Below, in pieces: positions 14,679 through 21,001 of a stretch of 21,001 nucleotides of DNA. The position numbers were made by a program, and so were the translations under genes. Positions within the stretch are counted from its first letter, which is position 1. Each line of letters opens with the position of its first letter. The notes beneath the pieces are model-generated. The model was not told the DNA's origin. It ran no database searches and worked only from the letters and a program-made list of their open reading frames with translations. The stretch is from CAJXCL01 sp964394335 (GTDB lineage: Bacteria; Nitrospinota; Nitrospinia; CAJXCL01), in the NCBI GenBank assembly GCA_964394335.1, contig CAYMVZ010000038.1, positions 1-21,001 of the forward strand. Direction: 5' to 3'.

Positions 14679-15215
14679 TTAAACCTTTCCAAGCGCTACC
14701 AAAGTTTCTTTAAAGACCTTATAGAAGGCATCATTTTCAGAGATAGTTTTTTTCAGTATAGCAGTAAGGTTATCCATATCTTTAAAGTTAATAACAACAT
14801 TCACGCTTAAGGAAAAAGCCTGCATATTATCCATAGTGCGGAAATCTTTTCCCAGTAAGGCAATGAACATTTTTCTCCTGGTTGTCATTGGCAGAGGTTG
14901 AATATATTTTAAAACATTATTTTTTTTAAGAGAGGCACCGGCAAAATCTTCTGCCAGAATCTCCAGCTCCTCATCTGCAAATTCACTGGGGTCCATCACC
15001 TTTACCTGTTCTTCTTGCTCCTCCGGGGCTGTTTCTTTTTCTGCTCTTTCGGTTGTTTCCGCGGGTGGCTCTGCAGCTTTTTTATTTGCAGGCGGCTTTT
15101 CAACAGTTATTTTGTTTTTACATGACGGACAGGAAACATTGACTTTTTTATTTGGCGGGATTTTTTCGTCAGGAATGTTTAACGTCTTTCCGCATTTATT
15201 ACATTCTACTTTCAT
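14679..15215 (-). CDS. Zinc-ribbon (MJ0042-type) protein of the pilus operon
   Basis: The 178-residue protein opens with a four-cysteine zinc ribbon (CNKCG...CPSCKN, residues 4-34) of the MJ0042 type. A low-complexity acidic/proline/alanine linker (about 38-75) leads to a helical C-terminal domain containing MDPSEFADEELEILAEDF, PLPMTTRRKMFIALLG and a last helix pair. No known enzyme motif was recognised. Its place between a PilT-like ATPase and a cyclic-nucleotide-binding protein, with 2-base spacing downstream and 23 bases upstream, points to a shared transcript and perhaps a regulatory or adaptor role in pilus function. The start ATG is followed directly by the ribbon. Confidence 0.8.
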   Translation of the reverse strand: MKVECNKCGKTLNIPDEKIPPNKKVNVSCPSCKNKITVEKPPANKKAAEPPAETTERAEKETAPEEQEEQVKVMDPSEFADEELEILAEDFAGASLKKNNVLKYIQPLPMTTRRKMFIALLGKDFRTMDNMQAFSLSVNVVINFKDMDNLTAILKKTISENDAFYKVFKETLVALGKV

Positions 15216-15238
15216 ATTTCTTACCCAGTGATCTGTTA

Positions 15239-16414
15239 CTATTTCTTCTTCTGTATCTTTGCATATTCAGCATCCATATCCAGACCTTCAATGTCAGTTG
15301 TTTTCTCTCCTTTTTCGCTCTTTATAGTATCAATGCCGCGCCCTACAATAGCCTTTTTAGACGCATAGGCCATTGCGGTTTCTTCCGTAATAAGTCCATT
15401 TTTATACAGATTAATAATATCTTTGTCAAAAGTAGTCATCCCAAAAGCTTCTCCTGCAGTAACAATATCGTAAAAGGTTTTCCCTTCCGATTCCCCATTT
15501 AATATAGTATCTTTTACCCGAAGATTTGTGCCCATAACTTCCAATGCTGCTACTCTACCTCCATTAACTTTGGGGAGCAAACGCTGACAAATGATCCACC
15601 GAACCGTATCAGCAAGACGGATTCGAATTTGATTTTCTTCTTCCTGATCGAACATACCGATAATTCTGTTTATGGTTTGCCCGGCATCGACCGTGTGAAG
15701 AGTGCTCAATACCAGATGTCCTGTTTCTGCCGCGCTTAGCCCTATTTCCACAGTTTCCCGGTCTCTCATTTCTCCAACGAGAATGACTTTAGGGGCCTGG
15801 CGTAGAGCTGCTCTCAAACCAGTCGCAAAGGCGTCAAAATCAGTGCCAAGCTCTCTTTGATTAAAAGTTGCTTTTCTCTGGGGATGAACAAACTCAACAG
15901 GATCTTCTAATGTAACAATGTGAATTGATTTTGTACTGTTAATTTCATTTAAAAACGCTGCCAGTGTCGTAGATTTTCCGCTTCCTGTTGCTCCGGTGAC
16001 AAAGATTATGCCGTTTTTTTCCTGCGCTGCCTTAAAAAATACTTCAGGGAGATCAAGATCTTTTATTGTCGGAATCCTGGTCTCCAGTTTCCTCATAATA
16101 ATGGAGTAAAATCCACGTTGGGAAAATACATTTACCCTGAAACGGGCTTTGCCTGTTAAATAATACGAGCTGTCACAAGAACCTTCTTTTAGTAAAATTT
16201 CTGTTAAACGTCGATCACCATCAATCAAATTCAAGGCAAAAATTTCTGTTTGAAAAGGGGTCAATTTTTCAATAGGGGGGGTTATCGGAACAGCTGTCAA
16301 TTGTCCTGAGGACTCAACCTGGAGAGGTTTATCTGCAGTGATGTTTAGGTCAGAAACATTACCAAAGGTCTCCAGCATGGTGGTTAGCATGTAATCTATT
16401 TCTGATTTTCTCAT
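15239..16414 (-). CDS. PilT/PilU-like twitching motility ATPase (second copy)
   Basis: A 391-residue GspE/PilT-superfamily hexameric ATPase. It has an N-terminal PAS-like part (about 1-110), Walker A GATGSGKSTT, an Asp box (LEDPVEFVHP), Walker B VILVGEMRD and a His box (AETGHLVLSTLHT). Length and motifs fit PilT/PilU retraction ATPases rather than the longer PilB. It differs from the adjacent PilT in having a longer acidic, lysine-rich C-terminal tail (EGLDMDAEYAKIQKKK) and QAPKVILVGE in place of the usual EDPD-ILIGE before Walker B. It may act as an accessory retraction motor alongside PilT. No strong ribosome-binding site precedes the ATG. It lies 95 bases downstream of pilT. Confidence 0.9.
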   Translation of the reverse strand: MRKSEIDYMLTTMLETFGNVSDLNITADKPLQVESSGQLTAVPITPPIEKLTPFQTEIFALNLIDGDRRLTEILLKEGSCDSSYYLTGKARFRVNVFSQRGFYSIIMRKLETRIPTIKDLDLPEVFFKAAQEKNGIIFVTGATGSGKSTTLAAFLNEINSTKSIHIVTLEDPVEFVHPQRKATFNQRELGTDFDAFATGLRAALRQAPKVILVGEMRDRETVEIGLSAAETGHLVLSTLHTVDAGQTINRIIGMFDQEEENQIRIRLADTVRWIICQRLLPKVNGGRVAALEVMGTNLRVKDTILNGESEGKTFYDIVTAGEAFGMTTFDKDIINLYKNGLITEETAMAYASKKAIVGRGIDTIKSEKGEKTTDIEGLDMDAEYAKIQKKK

Positions 16415-16509
16415 AGCTTTAAAATCATAAGTTACATTTTTTTACTATAAGATGTCAATCACTAAGCAATAATTTACAGATATTTTTGTGTGAAGTGCCT
16501 CAAAAAAGT

Positions 16510-17586
16510 TTAATCAAAAATATCCGGCGGTCTTTTTAAAAATTGTACAAATTTTGTTTTATCAACGGCTTTTGAATAGGCTTCTTCAGAATCGATCCAG
16601 CCTTTTTTTAATAAATCCATAATTGCGTCATCCAGTGACACCATTCCGAATTTTTTACCTGTTTGTATGACAGACGGAAGCTGAAAAGTTTTACTTTCCC
16701 TGATCAGGTTGGCAGTTGCCGCGTTAACCACAAGTATTTCGAGGGCACAACAGCGTCCCTTCTTATCAATCCTTTTAAAAAGGTTTTGAGCGATAACTCC
16801 TTTCAAAGTCTCTGAGAGGGTAGTACGTATTTGGGCCTGCTGGTTTGCCGGAAAAACGTCGATAACCCTGTCAACAGTCTTGGTAGCGCTTTGAGTATGG
16901 AGTGTTCCAAAAACCAGGTGCCCTGTGGACGCCGCTTCCAGCGCTAAAGTGATTGTCTCGAGGTCCCGCATTTCCCCGATCAGAATAATATCAGGGTCTT
17001 CACGGAGGGCTCCCCTCAATGCTGATGAAAAGGATTTAGTATGAATTCCTATCTCCCTGTGATTGACTATGGCGCTTTGGCTTTTATGCACAAACTCAAT
17101 GGGGTCTTCCACTGTTAAAATATGTTCTTTTCTGTTTTTATTCGCGTAATCCATCATAGCAGCCAAAGTCGTGGATTTGCCGCTGCCGGTGGGACCGGTC
17201 ACCAGTACCAACCCCTTTCCGAGCATGGCTAGCTTCTTAGTGATTGGCGGAAGACCCAACTGTTCCGCAGTTAAAATTTCGCTGGGGATTTCCCTGAAAA
17301 CCGCCCCGATGCCCCACTTTTGCTGAAAAAAATTGCAACGATATCTGGCAAGTCCCGGTATTTCATAAGCAAAATCAATATCTCCGGTTTCTTCAAACAC
17401 TTTAATCTTGTCCTCTGGGGCTATTTCATAAAGCATTGCTTTAAGCTCATCATTATCCAGTTCCTTAAACTTAACCCTCTCCATGTCTCCCCTGATTCTT
17501 AAAATGGGTTGTGAGCCGGCTATCAAGTGTAGATCAGAGGCCCCCTGCTCATTCATCAACTTAAAAAATGCATCAATTTTTGCCAT
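16510..17586 (-). CDS. pilT: Type IV pilus retraction ATPase PilT
   Basis: The 358-residue protein has classic PilT features. The opening GASDLHLIAGSQPILRIRGD is followed by an N-terminal domain ending FREIPS. The ATPase core shows Walker A GPTGSGKSTT, Asp box VEDPIEFVH, Walker B PDIILIGEMRDLET and His box ASTGHLVFGTLHT. It powers pilus depolymerisation for twitching, adhesion and DNA uptake at the inner-membrane base. GGAGGA upstream of the ATG and a consensus promoter at 17640-17668 mark it as the first gene of the minus-strand operon pilT, second ATPase, zinc ribbon, cNMP-binding, pilC. No extension ATPase PilB or pilin lies in the window. Confidence 0.95.
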   Translation of the reverse strand: MAKIDAFFKLMNEQGASDLHLIAGSQPILRIRGDMERVKFKELDNDELKAMLYEIAPEDKIKVFEETGDIDFAYEIPGLARYRCNFFQQKWGIGAVFREIPSEILTAEQLGLPPITKKLAMLGKGLVLVTGPTGSGKSTTLAAMMDYANKNRKEHILTVEDPIEFVHKSQSAIVNHREIGIHTKSFSSALRGALREDPDIILIGEMRDLETITLALEAASTGHLVFGTLHTQSATKTVDRVIDVFPANQQAQIRTTLSETLKGVIAQNLFKRIDKKGRCCALEILVVNAATANLIRESKTFQLPSVIQTGKKFGMVSLDDAIMDLLKKGWIDSEEAYSKAVDKTKFVQFLKRPPDIFD

Positions 17587-17639
17587 ACTCTAAATCCTCC
17601 GATATTTACCGAGACCAATTAGCAAATGAGAGATACGCA

Positions 17640-17668
17640 ATAATAACCGATTGATTTTTAAATGTCAA
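17640..17668 (-). promoter_or_regulatory. Sigma70-type promoter of the pilT operon
   Basis: On the minus strand a perfect -35 TTGACA (17668-17663) is 17 bases from TATTAT (17645-17640). The predicted start near 17633 gives a leader of about 47 nt to the pilT ATG. A short inverted repeat AAAGAC...GTCTTT straddles the upstream edge of the -35 and could be an operator. Confidence 0.7.
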
Positions 17669-17728
17669 AGACTTCAATGATAAAAGGTCTTTTAATTTCA
17701 GCAAGTTTACCCGTATATTAAATGAAAG

Positions 17729-19138
17729 ATGTTTTCAAGATATTTTACATTTAATGAACTAAAAAGAAACGGTTTACTGCAAATAGGGCTAATATCTTTT
17801 TTTCTCTATTTCTGGATATCTTATTTAAGTAGACATTTCATTTATGGTGTTGGCTATGTTGACCGACCCATTATTTTATTTCTCTTACTATACCTGATAC
17901 TGTTTCTTTTTTATTTTTTAGCAATCTACTTGGTCTTAAGATTAAATGAGCAGAGTAAAGATTTAAAAATTGTCTTGTTATTTGCTATTTTATTTCGTCT
18001 TGTTATGCTTCCCTCTAATCCTATTCAGGAAGATGATTACTATCGTTATCTCTGGGATGGTAAAGTCACACGAAACGGAATTAATCCGTATAAATACTCG
18101 CCGGATGAGATTAGAGAGTTTGCGGAGAACCGGGAAAATATTGAACATACTTATAAAAAAATCAAAGAACTGGAATCATTGAATCTGATCCGTTTTGAGA
18201 ATTATCAGTCGGAAATTTTGTTTGATCGAATTAACCATCCAGACGTACCGACAATTTACCCTCCATTTTCTCAGATAGTTTTTTCGTTTGCGGATGTTTT
18301 TTTGGGTGGTGGGATACCAAGTTTGAGAATAATTTTGCTTATTTTTGATTTAGCAGTTCTTTGGATGATTTTTTTACTTCTTAAATCGCAAAAAATTAAC
18401 CCGCTTTATTCTATTATATATGCCTGGTCACCTCTGGTTATTAAAGAAATTACCAACAGTCTTCATATGGAATCCATCCCGCTCTTATTTCTTACCTTGT
18501 CAACTTATCTTTTGATAAAATCCTGCCCTCGCATGTCAATACTTACTTATTCATTAAGTATTTTAAGCAAATATTACTCTTTAATGCTTCTACCTATCGT
18601 TCTTGCTGAGATACGAAAAGACGGATGGTTAAAGCTTTTTACGGCAGCAATTATTTTACTTTTTACACTCCTTATTTTCTGCTTTCCATTTATTAATAAT
18701 GAGTGGTCTATGTTTGAAGGACTAATAATTTATGGAAGTCAGTGGGAGAGAAATGATTCTATATTTGCTGTGATTAAATATTTAACCGGCAACCGTCAAA
18801 TGGCAATTATAATAGTCTTTGGTCTATTCACAGTAATATTGGGTTATGTTGCCCTGGTCGGAGAAAATATTGTAAAAAAAATATTGATTATTTTAGCCGC
18901 ATTTTTTTTATTAAGTCCGACTCAATACCCGTGGTATTTTATATCTTTCCTACCTTTTTTGACTTTATATCCAAATCGTGCGTTGCTTCTGCTTAGCGGT
19001 TTATTATCGTTATATTATTTAGAATTTTACTTTATATATCATCAATTTAATCAAGCAATTTTGTTGATCCGATGGTTTGAATATTTGCCGTTTTACATTC
19101 TATTAATATATGATATGTTTATTAAATGCGAAAAATAA
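17729..19138 (+). CDS. Polytopic GT-C-like glycosyltransferase (DUF2029/mannosyltransferase type)
   Basis: A 469-residue inner-membrane protein with about ten to twelve hydrophobic helices. The first external loop after the third helix carries EDDYYRYLWDG followed by NGINPYKYSP. This is the acidic-motif and NPY signature of GT-C enzymes that use lipid-linked sugars, as in DUF2029/GT87 and related mannosyltransferases. Later loops contain YPPFSQIVFS and PTQYPWYF, also typical. It would add a sugar to a cell-envelope acceptor at the outer face of the membrane; sugar and acceptor are unknown. It is divergent from pilT, so pilin or surface glycosylation is a possibility but only by position. The last 13 bases overlap the citramalate synthase start. 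Confidence 0.75.
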   Translation: MFSRYFTFNELKRNGLLQIGLISFFLYFWISYLSRHFIYGVGYVDRPIILFLLLYLILFLFYFLAIYLVLRLNEQSKDLKIVLLFAILFRLVMLPSNPIQEDDYYRYLWDGKVTRNGINPYKYSPDEIREFAENRENIEHTYKKIKELESLNLIRFENYQSEILFDRINHPDVPTIYPPFSQIVFSFADVFLGGGIPSLRIILLIFDLAVLWMIFLLLKSQKINPLYSIIYAWSPLVIKEITNSLHMESIPLLFLTLSTYLLIKSCPRMSILTYSLSILSKYYSLMLLPIVLAEIRKDGWLKLFTAAIILLFTLLIFCFPFINNEWSMFEGLIIYGSQWERNDSIFAVIKYLTGNRQMAIIIVFGLFTVILGYVALVGENIVKKILIILAAFFLLSPTQYPWYFISFLPFLTLYPNRALLLLSGLLSLYYLEFYFIYHQFNQAILLIRWFEYLPFYILLIYDMFIKCEK

Positions 19139-20700
19139 AGATTTATGACACTACCTTAAGAGATGGTGCCCAAGCGGAAGATATCTATTTTAGCCTTGAA
19201 GATAAGCTGAGGATAGCCCACAAACTGGATGATCTGGGGGTCCACTATATTGAAGGGGGATGGCCCGGTTCTAACCCTAAAGATCAGGCTTTTTTTCAGA
19301 AAGTCAGGCATGAAAAATTTGTCAATTCCAGAATAACAGCTTTTGGAAGTACTCGAAAAGCCGGGAACAAAGTAGAAAGAGACCCTAACATTAAATTATT
19401 GCTTGAATCTAAAACTGAAGTGGTGACTATTTTTGGGAAGATATGGGATCTTCATGTTTTTGACGCTCTTAAAATCAGTTTGCAAGAAAACCTGGATTTA
19501 ATATACGATTCGGTCTCTTTTTTAAAAAATAATTTTGAGGAAGTCATTTTTGACGCCGAACATTTCTTCGACGGTTTCAAGAACAATCCGGATTATGCTC
19601 TCAAAGCTATCCTGACAGCAGCAGAAGCAAAGGCCGACTGGATTGTTTTGTGTGATACCAATGGCGGAACCATGCCTTACGAGCTGGAGCCGATCATGAA
19701 AAAAGTTTCAAAGAAAGTTCAAATTCCGATTGGTATTCACGCGCATAATGACAGTGAAACAGCTGTAGCCAACTCCATCACCGCTATTAAGTTAGGCGCC
19801 GACCAGGTACACGCAACCATTAACGGTTATGGAGAAAGATGCGGGAATGCCAATCTCTGCTCAATAATCCCCAATATTAAATTAAAATTAAAAATGGATT
19901 GTATTTCAGACGAACAAATGAAAAAACTCTGGGAGATTTCTCGCTTCATAAATGAGCTGGCTAATATGAAACATTGGATCCACCAACCATACGTGGGGAA
20001 AAGCGCTTTTGCCCATAAAGGTGGTATCCATGTAGACGCTATTAAGAAAAACAGAAAGGCTTATGAGCATATTGTGCCGGAAATGGTAGGAAATCACCAG
20101 AGAGTATTAGTTTCAGATCTTTCGGGGAAGAGCAATATCTTGTTTAAAGCTGAGGAATATGGAATTGATCTCGATAGTAAAGATCCTATTGTGCAGCAAA
20201 TCCTAAAAGAATTAAAAGAGCTTGAAAACAATGGATTTCAATTTGAAGGAGCTGAAGGATCATTTGAATTATTAATGAAAAACGCCAAGGGAGATAGGAA
20301 AAAGTTCTTTGATTTAAAAGGCTTTAGAGTCATTGTCGAAAAAAGGAAGGAAGATGAGCCGACTATTTCAGAGGCTACTATTAAGATTGTAGTTGATGGA
20401 CAGATGGAAATTATGGCTGCCGAGGGAAATGGCCCTGTTAACGCTCTGGACAAGGCATTGAGAAAAGCGCTGATTCGTTTTTATCCGGAACTTAAGGAGT
20501 TGAATTTACACGACTTTAAAGTTCGCATCTTGGATGAAAAGAAAGGAACAGAGGCAAATACCAGGGTTTTAATTGAATCGGGAGATCATGATTCTAAATG
20601 GGGTACTGTAGGGGTTTCTTCAAATATGATTGAAGCCAGTTGGCAGGCTCTTGTGGATAGTGTTGACTATATTCTTCACAAAACCAGAATTACAAAATAA
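19126..20700 (+). CDS. cimA: Citramalate synthase
   Basis: This 524-residue protein of the LeuA-like family fits (R)-citramalate synthase, which condenses pyruvate and acetyl-CoA to start threonine-independent isoleucine synthesis. The N-terminal TIM barrel opens with YDTTLRDGAQAEDI and contains CDTNGGTMPYE, the metal-binding HAHND, and GYGERCGNANL. The C-terminal LeuA-type allosteric domain (about 385-515) is present, indicating feedback control, usually by isoleucine. The GGWPGSNPKD segment separates it from 2-isopropylmalate synthase. The ATG overlaps the glycosyltransferase end by 13 bases, so translation is probably coupled, although the two genes have no evident common pathway. Confidence 0.92.
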   Translation: MRKIKIYDTTLRDGAQAEDIYFSLEDKLRIAHKLDDLGVHYIEGGWPGSNPKDQAFFQKVRHEKFVNSRITAFGSTRKAGNKVERDPNIKLLLESKTEVVTIFGKIWDLHVFDALKISLQENLDLIYDSVSFLKNNFEEVIFDAEHFFDGFKNNPDYALKAILTAAEAKADWIVLCDTNGGTMPYELEPIMKKVSKKVQIPIGIHAHNDSETAVANSITAIKLGADQVHATINGYGERCGNANLCSIIPNIKLKLKMDCISDEQMKKLWEISRFINELANMKHWIHQPYVGKSAFAHKGGIHVDAIKKNRKAYEHIVPEMVGNHQRVLVSDLSGKSNILFKAEEYGIDLDSKDPIVQQILKELKELENNGFQFEGAEGSFELLMKNAKGDRKKFFDLKGFRVIVEKRKEDEPTISEATIKIVVDGQMEIMAAEGNGPVNALDKALRKALIRFYPELKELNLHDFKVRILDEKKGTEANTRVLIESGDHDSKWGTVGVSSNMIEASWQALVDSVDYILHKTRITK

Positions 20701-20704
20701 AAAT

Positions 20705-20723
20705 CCGACCCTTCAGGGGCCGG
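20705..20723 (-). terminator. Possible minus-strand terminator
   Basis: On the minus strand CCGGCCC pairs with GGGTCGG (one G-U) around a 5-nt loop and is followed by ATTTTTATTTT. It would stop transcription arriving from a minus-strand gene right of the window. It abuts the cimA stop. Confidence 0.4.
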
Positions 20724-20857
20724 TATTGGAATAAGCCCGGAGGGCATGATTTACTGAGAAAAATATTACATATTGATCGGTCAATAGCAGGGATTTAAAG
20801 ACTACACTGTGTCATTTCAGCATGCTCTCACGGTATCATACTGAATGTTCCTCCTGT

Positions 20858-20935
20858 GTCATGCCCGAGCGTTTCTATCGGGCATCCAGAATCAAAACTT
20901 GGCCTGGATTCCCGATAAATGCATTCGGGAATGAC
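20858..20935. repeat. Palindromic intergenic repeat
   Basis: Two linked hairpins, GTCATGCCCGA...TCGGGCATCCAG and CTGGATTCCCGA...TCGGGAATGAC, are also complementary to each other end to end. This form is common among dispersed intergenic repeats of many bacterial genomes. It lies in the gene-free stretch 20701-21001. Confidence 0.6.
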
Positions 20936-20961
20936 AAATAGGGCATAGCCTATTAACTCTG

Positions 20962-20985
20962 ACCTGGCCCTCAGGGCCAGGTTTT
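20962..20985 (+). terminator. Intrinsic terminator downstream of cimA
   Basis: A perfect 9-bp stem ACCTGGCCC / GGGCCAGGT with loop TCA runs directly into TTT. It lies 260 bases past the cimA stop, after the palindromic repeat. Confidence 0.65.
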
Positions 20986-21001
20986 AAACGCTTAAATAAA
21001 A

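Overview
The window is AT-rich chromosomal DNA from a Gram-negative bacterium. The evidence is lipoprotein and periplasmic signal peptides, a type IV pilus retraction and platform cluster, a PilS-type sensor kinase, and ordinary housekeeping genes (engB, trxA, cimA, tRNA-Leu). The gene set would suit a deltaproteobacterium-like or related deep lineage, but nothing here fixes the taxon.

Layout. (1) 1-2400: a secreted PDC/Cache sensor-like protein on the minus strand, the broken start of a periplasmic protein, and an AI-2E-family membrane permease. (2) 2400-6045: an accessory region. It holds the 3' end of a minus-strand gene whose C-terminus looks like the variable region of a diversity-generating retroelement (DGR) target, followed by a chain of three copies of the 3' part of tRNA-Leu. 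The last copy is the intact tRNA gene (5961-6045, minus strand). The copies bound two short cargo segments: a VapBC-like toxin-antitoxin pair with a frameshifted toxin, and a segment with an excisionase remnant, seven CTTGACAAG boxes at about 22-bp pitch, and one gene fusing a winged helix, a GHKL ATPase and a STAS-like domain. No integrase is present, so these look like relics or dependents of elements that integrated at the tRNA. (3) 6179-11052: plus-strand conserved genes (DUF1015 protein, EngB GTPase, DUF502 membrane protein, family-5 solute-binding lipoprotein, thioredoxin). (4) 11081-17586: minus-strand pilus block read pilT, a second PilT/PilU-like ATPase, a zinc-ribbon protein, a cyclic-nucleotide-binding-domain protein, pilC (frameshifted), then a PilS-like kinase. 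A strong sigma70-type promoter lies upstream of pilT. (5) 17729-20700: a polytopic GT-C-like glycosyltransferase overlapping citramalate synthase, then palindromic intergenic repeats and terminators.

The most notable material is the tRNA-Leu tandem att region with its phased operator/iteron-like array and the three-domain ATPase gene, the orphan DGR-like variable region, and two genes (vapC, pilC) that each carry one extra A in a poly-A tract. Those could be real indels, slippage sites or sequence errors.
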